Source: UMGS1696 sp964621165 (GTDB lineage: Bacteria > Bacillota > Clostridia > Oscillospirales > CAG-272). From it: DNA of 26,623 nucleotides. This document shows positions 17,147-23,234 of the stretch, one piece after another; the first letter of the stretch is position 1, and each line of letters opens with the position of its first letter. Below the pieces are notes generated by a model. It did not search any database and had not been told where the DNA came from. It was given only the letters and a program-made list of their open reading frames with translations. Made by a program: the position numbers and the translations under genes. The stretch is from the NCBI GenBank assembly GCA_964621165.1, contig CAZULC010000021.1, positions 1 to 26,623 on the forward strand, given 5' to 3'.

Positions 17147-19226
17147 CGAAAAGCAACTCACCATAACTCGGGTAGGGCCACATTTCAGCACTGGATATAG
17201 TTTCCATTTCATCAACCGACGCACGAAGAGTTCTCATGTCGTCGAGTATTGTAGTCTTGTAGTAGTCCGCTGTTTCCTCTGCGGATTCAATAGATTTGGA
17301 AGCAAGGATGTCATCTTCAAGCTTCTTTACAGCACTGTAGCTTGCACCCATGAGCGCGCTGATGTTCTTTACGCTTTCCTTTTCATATGAGCAGTCGATG
17401 TCGCAGCTGAGGGAGGATTTTTCCCGAATTCCTTCAGCCAGAGAGGCAGAGAATCTGCTCATTGCCGGAAGAATGTCCTTGCGGGTCATGTCAATCATGG
17501 TGAGAGCTTCGATGTTGATAATCTTGCAGTAGCTTTCGAGTAAAACCTCGTGACGTGCGGTCAGCTCAGTCAGGCTGTAAACCTTGTGCTCGGTAAACAG
17601 ACGGATATTTTTCTCGTCCAGCAAATGCGCCAGAGCGTCAGGCGTTGTCTTAAGATTGAGAAGTCCACGCTTTTCCGCTTCCTTGACCCATGATTCGTCA
17701 TAACCGTCACCGTTGAATATGATTCTCTTGTGTTCCTTTATGGTTTTACGAATCAGTTCATGCAGCGTTGTCTCAAAGTCCTCGGCTCCCTCGAGAACAT
17801 CTGCGAATTCACGCAATTCTTCTGCTACCGTGGTGTTCAGCACAGTGTTTGCGCATGAAATCGAAGCTGATGAGCCGGGCATGCGGAACTCAAACTTGTT
17901 TCCGGTGAATGCAAAGGGGCTTGTGCGGTTGCGGTCCGTGGTGTCACGCGGGAACTTCGGCAGTGTGTGAACGCCAATCCGCATTAAATCCTTCTGCTTC
18001 GAGTCGTATTTGCGATTGTCCTCGATGGCCTCGAGAATTTCCGAAAGGTCCGTACCGATGAACATTGACACAATTGCCGGCGGGGCTTCGTTTGCACCCA
18101 GTCTGTGGTCATTTCCAGCGGAAGTTACCGAAATCCGGAGCAAATCCTGATATTCGTCCACCGCCTTTATAACAGCGCAGAGGAACAGCAGGAATTGTGC
18201 GTTTTCGTACGGTGTTTCTCCCGGCTCAAGCAGGTTCACTCCCGTGTTAGTTGAAATCGACCAGTTGTTGTGCTTACCGCTTCCGTTGACTCCCGCAAAT
18301 GGCTTCTCGTGGAGCAGACAAACCATGTTGTGACGATTTGCAACCTTCTGCATCATCTCCATGGTGAGCTGGTTGTGGTCGGCCGCAATGTTGGTGGTGG
18401 TGAAAATCGGAGCCATCTCGTGCTGGGCGGGAGCAACCTCGTTGTGCTCAGTTTTCGCGAGAACTCCTAACTTCCACAATTCCTCGTTCAGATCCTTCAT
18501 GAATGTGGCGACTCTCGGCTTGATTGTTCCGAAATAATGGTCGTCCAGCTCCTGGCCCTTGGGCGCACGTGAGCCGAACAGCGTCCGTCCCGTGTATATC
18601 AGATCCTTGCGTTTGTCGTATAAATCTTTGTCAACGAGAAAATATTCCTGCTCAGGACCCACCGTTGTCTTTACGGAAGTAACATCTGCGTTTCCGAACA
18701 GCTTCAGAACCCGCATAGCCTGACGGTTTATGGCTTCCATTGAACGGAGCAGAGCAGTCTTCTGGTCCAGAGCCTCGCCGCCGTATGAGCAGAACACTGT
18801 GGGAATATATAAAACTCCGTCCTTGATGAAGGCGTAAGATGTGGCGTCCCACGCGGTGTAGCCTCTTGCTTCAAATGTAGCTCTCAAACCGCCGGATGGG
18901 AAGGATGACGCGTCAGGCTCGCCCCTCATCAGTTCCTTGCCGGAAAACTCCATGATGACTTTGCCGCCGTCCTTGGGTGAGATAAAGCTGTCGTGCTTTT
19001 CAGCGGTTATTCCCGTCATAGGCTGGAACCAGTGGGTGAAGTGGGTCGCGCCTTTTTCGATAGCCCAGTCCTTCATTGCGTTTGCGACGACCGTTGCTAG
19101 GTCAGTGTCGAGATGCTTGCCGTTTTTAATGGTTTTCTGTAAAGCCCTGTAGGTTTCCTTCGGGAGTCTCGCTTCCATTGTACTGTCGTCAAATACCATT
19201 GATGAAAAGATTTCCGTTACAGCCAT
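17136..19226 (-). CDS. glnN: Glutamine synthetase type III
   Basis: GlnN condenses glutamate and ammonia using ATP to give glutamine. The 696 residues are typical of the large, dodecameric type III enzyme, which is unrelated in length to the 440-residue type I. Landmarks are the N-terminal GSIII region (FSSMVFDDSTMEARLPKE), PEQEYFLVDKD for metal binding, HNEVAPAQHEMAPIF, the nucleotide and substrate segment HEKPFAGVNGSGKHNNWS, and GNDHRLGANEAPPAI. The frame is open upstream to 19433, but the ATG at 19226 is preceded by AAGGAG and starts the family-like sequence MAVTEIF. A consensus promoter lies 173 bp upstream, leaving a long structured leader with two hexaloop hairpins (see 19260-19386). 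It is followed by gltB. Regulation by the ANTAR protein encoded at 21150 is inferred. Confidence 0.96.
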   Translation of the reverse strand: MAVTEIFSSMVFDDSTMEARLPKETYRALQKTIKNGKHLDTDLATVVANAMKDWAIEKGATHFTHWFQPMTGITAEKHDSFISPKDGGKVIMEFSGKELMRGEPDASSFPSGGLRATFEARGYTAWDATSYAFIKDGVLYIPTVFCSYGGEALDQKTALLRSMEAINRQAMRVLKLFGNADVTSVKTTVGPEQEYFLVDKDLYDKRKDLIYTGRTLFGSRAPKGQELDDHYFGTIKPRVATFMKDLNEELWKLGVLAKTEHNEVAPAQHEMAPIFTTTNIAADHNQLTMEMMQKVANRHNMVCLLHEKPFAGVNGSGKHNNWSISTNTGVNLLEPGETPYENAQFLLFLCAVIKAVDEYQDLLRISVTSAGNDHRLGANEAPPAIVSMFIGTDLSEILEAIEDNRKYDSKQKDLMRIGVHTLPKFPRDTTDRNRTSPFAFTGNKFEFRMPGSSASISCANTVLNTTVAEELREFADVLEGAEDFETTLHELIRKTIKEHKRIIFNGDGYDESWVKEAEKRGLLNLKTTPDALAHLLDEKNIRLFTEHKVYSLTELTARHEVLLESYCKIINIEALTMIDMTRKDILPAMSRFSASLAEGIREKSSLSCDIDCSYEKESVKNISALMGASYSAVKKLEDDILASKSIESAEETADYYKTTILDDMRTLRASVDEMETISSAEMWPYPSYGELLFGVR

Positions 19227-19259
19227 AATTTTTCTCCTTGAAATAAATGAAAATATGTG

Positions 19260-19311
19260 AAAAGCGGCAAGGGTATCAGGAAAAAACCTCGGGCGACTCC
19301 CTTGTCGCTTT
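19260..19311 (-). promoter_or_regulatory. Leader hairpin B of glnN, overlapping hexaloop hairpin P2
   Basis: AAAGCG-A-CAAGGG (19299-19311) can pair with CCCTTG-C-CGCTTT (19261-19273): 12 bp with one A-C mismatch and a 25-nt loop. The 5' arm is the same sequence as most of P2 (19293-19308), so the two folds exclude each other. Only four T residues follow at the 3' arm, so as a terminator it would be weak; it ends about 20 nt before the ribosome site. Confidence 0.45.
19293..19308 (-). promoter_or_regulatory. Hexaloop hairpin P2, candidate ANTAR-binding site
   Basis: The minus-strand sequence GCGAC-AAGGGA-GTCGC forms a perfect 5-bp stem with a six-base loop. Loop positions 1 (A) and 4 (G) fit the conserved positions of RNA hairpins bound by ANTAR-domain antiterminators. 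It is the second copy of an element found 78 bp upstream (P1). Confidence 0.5.
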
Positions 19312-19334
19312 ATCATATTAAATTTAATCCAAAG

Positions 19335-19377
19335 ATAAAACCGCAATAAACATACACCTGTACGTTCACTGCGGCTT
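19335..19377 (-). terminator. Terminator-like leader hairpin A of glnN (attenuator candidate)
   Basis: CCGCAG (19369-19374) plus TGAACGTAC (19360-19368) pair with GTATGTTTA (19347-19355) plus TTGCGG (19341-19346): 15 bp including G-U pairs, with tetraloop AGGT. TTTTATCTTT follows. It starts about 18 nt after the expected transcription start. Its outer 5' arm overlaps hexaloop hairpin P1, so P1 formation would weaken it. Confidence 0.5.
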
Positions 19378-19386
19378 CCTTGACGC
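19371..19386 (-). promoter_or_regulatory. Hexaloop hairpin P1, candidate ANTAR-binding site
   Basis: The minus-strand sequence GCGTC-AAGGAA-GCCGC can form four pairs around one T-C mismatch, with hexaloop AAGGAA (A at 1, G at 4). It shares the core AAAGCGNCAAGGRAG with P2. The mismatch makes it weaker than P2. Confidence 0.4.
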
Positions 19387-19398
19387 TTTTTCCTGTTA

Positions 19399-19427
19399 AT
19401 TATAGCACCGCCGCCCGCTCCTGTCAA
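19399..19427 (-). promoter_or_regulatory. Promoter of glnN-gltB
   Basis: On the minus strand TTGACA (19422-19427) and TATAAT (19399-19404) are separated by 17 bp: a full consensus with a GC-rich spacer. Such a strong promoter fits control by attenuation in the leader downstream. Confidence 0.8.
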
Positions 19428-19571
19428 GAGCAAAGCAGGATTTTTTTCCGCAAAAGAAATTTTTCGTGTTTTTTCACAGAAATCAGCTAAAATTTACGGA
19501 ATCCTTGTTCATAAGAGCATTCCAGTGTAAAATCTCGTATAATCCGTATATTCACGCCTGTTCCACTCAAA

Positions 19572-19739
19572 TCAGAACATATCGTTTTCGAGAACATAAC
19601 GACGCAGCTCTTCCTCCGTCGCACATATTTCCTTCGGAACTTCAAACTTCACCGTCATCTCACCCTCTTTCCTCTTTAAAAACCACTTTCCGGACAGTTC
19701 ATTTACAAAGTAAAATTTCTCGCCTTTTGTAATCTTCAT
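19572..19739 (-). CDS. 55-residue small protein of unknown function in the glutamine synthetase cluster
   Basis: The product is unrecognised. It is a soluble, charged protein of 55 residues (starting MKITKGEKFYFVNEL) with an N-terminal half that looks like a small beta sheet (EKFYFVN, KWFLKRK, MTVKFEVP) and a C-terminal half that looks helical (ATEEELRRYVLENDMF). It is supported as a real gene by a strong GAGGAG ribosome site 6 bp before the ATG and by a promoter with TTGAAA and TATAAT at 17-bp spacing. It lies between glnN and glnA, reads toward glnN, and has no signal peptide or membrane segment. A longer frame to 19757 would lose the ribosome site. A role in controlling the neighbouring enzymes is possible but has no direct evidence. 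Confidence 0.7.
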   Translation of the reverse strand: MKITKGEKFYFVNELSGKWFLKRKEGEMTVKFEVPKEICATEEELRRYVLENDMF

Positions 19740-19785
19740 TTTCTTCTCCTCATGCAATAAAAAATTAATCTGCGTATCTTTCTAT

Positions 19786-19814
19786 ATTATATAACATTAA
19801 TTTCGTCATTTCAA
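19786..19814 (-). promoter_or_regulatory. Promoter of the 55-residue protein gene
   Basis: On the minus strand TTGAAA (19809-19814), 17 bp, then TATAAT (19786-19791). Its -35 box lies 50 bp from that of the divergent glnA promoter. Confidence 0.7.
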
Positions 19815-19864
19815 TGTTTAATTCAATTCTACATGCTTGTGCCGCGTATTTTTTCGCAGAGTGA

Positions 19865-19893
19865 TTGACAATTTTCGCGCATTTGTGTATAAT
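19865..19893 (+). promoter_or_regulatory. Promoter of glnA and the ANTAR gene
   Basis: TTGACA (19865-19870) and TATAAT (19888-19893) are 17 bp apart, a perfect consensus. The leader is only about 37 nt and contains no hexaloop hairpins, so unlike glnN this operon shows no sign of ANTAR attenuation. Confidence 0.85.
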
Positions 19894-19936
19894 ATTCGTA
19901 TGCCAGAGTATAAGTTTCAATTACGGGAGGAATATT

Positions 19937-21136
19937 ATGCTGTACACAAAAAAAGAAGTATTTGACTTTGTAGAGCAGGAGAACGTGAAGTTCATCCGCC
20001 TAGCTTTCTGCGACGTTCACGGAAAACAGAAGAACATCTCCATCATGCCTGACGAGCTTGAGAGGGCTTTTGAAGACGGCATATCCTTCGACGCTTCCGC
20101 CATATGTGGATTTGAAAGGGAAGTGAAGTCGGACATGCTGCTCTTTCCCATTCCGTCGACCTTCAATATTCTCCCATGGAGACCGTCCCACGGCAAGGTT
20201 GTGAGGATGTTTTGTGACATACGCTGTCCCGACGGAACTCCCTTCGAGAGGGATACACGGCTAATTCTGAAAAATTCAGTAAAAAAAGCCGCGGAGAAGG
20301 GAATCAACGTTCGCTTCGGCTCCGAATTTGAATTCTACCTCTTTAAAACAGACGAGGAAGGAAATCCAACCCGCCGCCCCTTCGACAATGCAGGCTACAT
20401 GGACGTGGCACCCGAGGACAAGGGCGAAAACATCCGCCGTGAAATATGCCTGACTCTGCTCGACATGGATATGCAGCCGGAAAGCTCCCATCATGAGGAA
20501 GGACCGGGGCAGAATGAAATCGACTTCCGCTACGACGACGCCTTGACCTCAGCTGATAACGCAATGAATTTTATAACTGTAGTAAAAGCTGCCGCATTGC
20601 ATAACGGACTCTACGCCGACTTCTCTCCAAAACCTCTCGAGGACAAAAGCGGAAACGGCATGCACATCAACATTTCCGTAAAGTCAGATTCAGGCGATTG
20701 CACTCCCGAGTTCATGGCCGGAATCCTCGACCACATCAGGGAAATGACGGCGTTTTTGAATCCAACCGAAGCTTCATATAAACGTCTTGGCGAAATGAAA
20801 GCACCGAAGTACATAGCGTGGTCCCACGAAAACCGCTCGTCGCTCATAAGAATCCCCGCGGCAAAAGGGGAGTACAAGAGAATCGAACTCCGCTCACCCG
20901 ATCCCATGTGCAATCCTTACCTCGCTTATGCCTTAATCATCCACGCCGGACTTGACGGAGTTATAAATCACCTCACCCCGCCGCCAGCCTGTGACGAGAA
21001 TCTGTTCGCCCCCAACTGCAAGACTCGCGAATTACTGAACTTCCTTCCCGACAGCCTTGCGGAAGCCGAAAAAATCGCGAAAAACAGCGCGTTCATCCGC
21101 GGAATACTTCCAGATGTAACGGATTTTCTAAGCTGA
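19937..21136 (+). CDS. glnA: Glutamine synthetase type I, short form
   Basis: GlnA makes glutamine from glutamate, ammonia and ATP. The frame is open from 19865, but the GGGAGG ribosome site fixes the ATG at 19937, giving 399 residues. The GSI order is intact: beta-grasp N-terminal domain, GFEREVKSD with Arg61 at the place of the feedback-sensing Arg of B. subtilis-type GSI-alpha, metal-binding GSEFEFYLF, NEIDFRYDDAL, GNGMHINIS, and IRIPAAKGEYKRIELRSPDP. It is about 40 residues shorter than usual: the sequence stops at ILPDVTDFLS, before the C-terminal helix that in typical enzymes ends with a WE-type motif, and no adenylylation-loop Tyr is evident. It is followed after 13 bp by the ANTAR regulator. 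It may work as an enzyme, as a glutamine sensor for that regulator, or as both; the sensor role is inference. Confidence 0.93.
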   Translation: MLYTKKEVFDFVEQENVKFIRLAFCDVHGKQKNISIMPDELERAFEDGISFDASAICGFEREVKSDMLLFPIPSTFNILPWRPSHGKVVRMFCDIRCPDGTPFERDTRLILKNSVKKAAEKGINVRFGSEFEFYLFKTDEEGNPTRRPFDNAGYMDVAPEDKGENIRREICLTLLDMDMQPESSHHEEGPGQNEIDFRYDDALTSADNAMNFITVVKAAALHNGLYADFSPKPLEDKSGNGMHINISVKSDSGDCTPEFMAGILDHIREMTAFLNPTEASYKRLGEMKAPKYIAWSHENRSSLIRIPAAKGEYKRIELRSPDPMCNPYLAYALIIHAGLDGVINHLTPPPACDENLFAPNCKTRELLNFLPDSLAEAEKIAKNSAFIRGILPDVTDFLS

Positions 21137-21149
21137 CCGAGGAGCGCGT

Positions 21150-21734
21150 ATGACTACTTTAAAAAAGCAGATACGGGTTCTTGTGGTGTCGGGAAACGAT
21201 AAAATTTTTGACTACTTTAAAGGACTTCTCCCTCCCGGCGAGTTCAATCCCATAATCAGAGCCGGGAGCGCAGGTGAAGCAAAACGAATAGTATCATCCA
21301 GTGAAGCTGATATTATTATAATAAACACCCCGCTACCCGACGAATTCGGCTGTGATCTTGCCGTTGACTTGTCCGAAGGAGCCGCTGCGGTTATGCTTCT
21401 TGTGAAAAACGACAACTTTGAGCAGACAGCATATAAAGTGGAAGACAGCGGAGTCTTGACCCTCGGCAAGCCCAGCACCGCTCAATCCGTCTACAGCGCG
21501 GTCAGACTTTTAACGGCGGCTCATCTGCGGCTTGAGAAGCTTGAGAAAAAGAACCGCACGCTTCAGGAAAAAATGGCTGATATCCGCGTCGTGAACCGGG
21601 CAAAGTGGCTGCTCATCTCAAACCTGAACATGACTGAGGAGGAAGCCCACTACTTCATCGAAAAGCAAGCCATGGACACAAGACGCTCACGCCGCGAAAC
21701 AGCCGAGGGAATCATAAGAACCTACGACAAATGA
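21150..21734 (+). CDS. ANTAR-domain RNA-binding regulator with pseudo-receiver
   Basis: ANTAR proteins bind paired hexaloop RNA hairpins and prevent transcription termination in leaders. The 194 residues comprise a receiver-like domain (about 8-120), a Leu/Lys-rich helix that should form a coiled coil (about 120-145), and a C-terminal ANTAR domain (about 134-191) with its hallmarks VNRAKWLLI, NMTEEEAHYFIEKQAMDTRRSRRETAEGII. The receiver is degenerate: the acidic pair is replaced by Ser14-Gly15, and the phospho-acceptor Asp by Asn59 (INTPLPDEFG); only Lys107 of the KP motif remains. It is therefore unlikely to be phosphorylated and resembles AmiR in this respect. GAGGAG precedes the ATG, 13 bp after glnA. 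Likely target: the glnN-gltB leader. A glnA-linked ANTAR regulator (NitR) has, as I recall, been described in a Clostridium. Confidence 0.92.
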   Translation: MTTLKKQIRVLVVSGNDKIFDYFKGLLPPGEFNPIIRAGSAGEAKRIVSSSEADIIIINTPLPDEFGCDLAVDLSEGAAAVMLLVKNDNFEQTAYKVEDSGVLTLGKPSTAQSVYSAVRLLTAAHLRLEKLEKKNRTLQEKMADIRVVNRAKWLLISNLNMTEEEAHYFIEKQAMDTRRSRRETAEGIIRTYDK

Positions 21735-21772
21735 AAAGAGTCCGGAACCAAATGACAACCGAACTCTTTTTT
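21734..21772. terminator. Bidirectional intrinsic terminator
   Basis: AAAAGAGT (21734-21741) pairs with ACTCTTTT (21763-21770); three more pairs (CGG/CCG) follow after one mismatch. T runs lie on both strands (TTTTTT for the glnA side, TTTT for the kinase side). It separates the convergent glnA-ANTAR and ECF-kinase operons. Confidence 0.85.
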
Positions 21773-21773
21773 C

Positions 21774-22337
21774 TTATGTATCAAATTTTAACTCGCACCG
21801 CTCACGGATGTTGAAAGCTGAAAAATAGTTTTCTTCAAGCGGAATCCACCGATTTTTAAATTCTTCCACTTTATCTGGACTGCGGCGTGCGATTCTCTCA
21901 AGCTGGACATTGTAATCCGTCGACAGGAATATGTGCAGAGCATAGTAATCCCATAAATCCGGATGACAGCTGTAGGTTCCTTCAATTATTGTAATGTCAG
22001 AAGTAGTCACCTCAACCGGCTCACCGAAGTCCATCCGATGACAGTCAAATGGTCTGTATGAAAATCTTTCACCTGAAATGAGCGGACGAATCACCTCGTC
22101 AATAAGTCTCTCCCGGTCGGAATTTCCACCCGGTTCGGCATACCGCTCGGCACACCTCTGCTCCGGACGAAGGAAGAAGTCGTCCATGTGAATCACGTCT
22201 GCCGACAGTTTTTCTGCCAAAGCAGAGGCGAGAGTAGACTTGCCTGACGCACACTTTCCGTCAATACCGATAAGCATGGGCTTTTTTCCGGCACATTCGG
22301 CTGACTCCACTGCTTTTATAATTTCTTCAATATTCAT
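21774..22337 (-). CDS. Uridine-kinase-like P-loop kinase
   Basis: This 187-residue protein belongs to the uridine kinase / phosphoribulokinase-like P-loop group, which phosphorylates small molecules such as nucleosides or vitamins with ATP. The Walker A motif is GIDGKCASGKST (about residues 24-35). HMDDFF gives the Walker-B-like, substrate-side acidic residues, and RPFDCHRMDF and TIIEGTYSCHP are the usual following segments. The exact substrate cannot be read from the sequence. The ATG at 22337 lacks a good ribosome site; an in-frame TTG at 22355 is an alternative. It begins just 4-22 bp after an ECF-transporter S component, so it probably traps or activates the imported compound. Confidence 0.82.
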   Translation of the reverse strand: MNIEEIIKAVESAECAGKKPMLIGIDGKCASGKSTLASALAEKLSADVIHMDDFFLRPEQRCAERYAEPGGNSDRERLIDEVIRPLISGERFSYRPFDCHRMDFGEPVEVTTSDITIIEGTYSCHPDLWDYYALHIFLSTDYNVQLERIARRSPDKVEEFKNRWIPLEENYFSAFNIRERCELKFDT

Positions 22338-22358
22338 AAAGGTATAAAATTTCAAAAC

Positions 22359-22922
22359 TCAGTCAGAAGCGCTGTCTTCCGCGGTCTTTTTCTTCGAGAA
22401 CTTCACAAGTCCCGTCTTGTTGAGAGCAACCATGATAGCGGGAATCAGAACGAGCTGGAGTATAATCCCGGGGATAGCGTTGGTGAATGCGCCGGCTAAG
22501 AACATTTTCAGCGTGAATCCCGTTCCCTTTATGCCGAGAATGATTGACTGAGCCACGCCCCACACAAGACGTCCGCCTAGCATTGCTATAATCATACTGC
22601 GATAGAGTGACACAATGCACTTCCACTTGGAGTAACCGTAAAGCGCACCAACGATTATACCGTAAGCCGCAAGCTCAAACGCCATGGAAATACATCCGGG
22701 CATCGGCGGCATACCGAACAGAACATGCCTGAGAAGGGGAGTGACAAATCCGACAGCTCCACCCCAGCCCCAGCCACAGATCAAACCGCAGAGTAGAACC
22801 GGAATGTGCATTGGGCAGAGCATGTTGCCAATCTGCGGAATCTGTCCGGTCAGGAAGGGAAGCAGCAGTCCCATGGCTAAAAACATGGCTGAAAGAGTGA
22901 GATTCAACAATTTTTTCTTCAT
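22359..22922 (-). CDS. ECF-transporter S component (substrate-binding membrane subunit)
   Basis: S components are small membrane proteins that bind a vitamin or nucleoside-type substrate and join a shared energising module (EcfA, EcfA', EcfT). The 187 residues are almost entirely hydrophobic with about six membrane segments. The N-terminal helix followed by GQIPQIGNMLCPMHIPVL and a Gly/Trp-rich loop (GLICGWGWGGAVG) is typical of the group, and the C-terminus is a short charged cytosolic tail. No energising subunits are nearby, as is usual for group II ECF transporters. It has AAAGGAG before the ATG and its own promoter. Coupling to a uridine-kinase-like gene downstream suggests uptake followed by phosphorylation. 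The substrate is unknown. Confidence 0.85.
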   Translation of the reverse strand: MKKKLLNLTLSAMFLAMGLLLPFLTGQIPQIGNMLCPMHIPVLLCGLICGWGWGGAVGFVTPLLRHVLFGMPPMPGCISMAFELAAYGIIVGALYGYSKWKCIVSLYRSMIIAMLGGRLVWGVAQSIILGIKGTGFTLKMFLAGAFTNAIPGIILQLVLIPAIMVALNKTGLVKFSKKKTAEDSASD

Positions 22923-22974
22923 TACTACAATCTCCTTTGAGTAATATTGGTAATTATCATCTAAGCCTAAGAAA

Positions 22975-22990
22975 TGTTAATTATTTAACA
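22975..22990. repeat. Small inverted repeat in the ECF leader
   Basis: TGTTAA-TTAT-TTAACA is a 6-bp inverted repeat with a 4-nt spacer, lying about 20-35 nt into the expected transcript of the S-component gene. It could be an operator for a dimeric repressor; its AT-rich stem would be weak as RNA. No known regulator motif was recognised. Confidence 0.3.
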
Positions 22991-23015
22991 CAAATTAAGC
23001 GTATTTGACATATAC

Positions 23016-23044
23016 ATTTTACCACGATATATATTTTTTGTCAA
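23016..23044 (-). promoter_or_regulatory. Promoter of the ECF S component-kinase operon
   Basis: On the minus strand TTGACA (23039-23044), 17 bp, then TAAAAT (23016-23021) with an extended TGG. The leader is about 85 nt. No riboswitch that I know was recognised in it. Confidence 0.75.
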
Positions 23045-23129
23045 TACATTATTCAGGATTAACTCAAACTATTGATTCAAATAAATTGAATAATTCAATC
23101 AAAAATTTAAAGAATTTGCAGTTTTAGTA

Positions 23130-23158
23130 TTGACAAATCCATGTAATTACTATATAAT
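23130..23158 (+). promoter_or_regulatory. Promoter of solute-binding lipoprotein 1
   Basis: TTGACA (23130-23135), 17 bp, TATAAT (23153-23158), a perfect consensus. Directly after the expected start the RNA can form TAGCTG-AAGAA-CAGCTA (23171-23187) followed by six T residues: a short terminator-like or 5'-stabilising hairpin. Confidence 0.8.
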
Positions 23159-23234
23159 ATATTATAAAGTTAGCTGAAGAACAGCTATTTTTTCAATTTT
23201 ATTTGTTAATTTTTTCAAGGAGTATGAGTGATTT

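Noticed and set aside
19894..19936. ANTAR target in the glnA leader
   Set aside because: The leader is about 37 nt and contains no tandem hairpins or terminator.
22923..23015. Riboswitch in the ECF S-component leader
   Set aside because: The leader is short and AT-rich and has only a weak 6-bp inverted repeat; no known aptamer core is recognisable.
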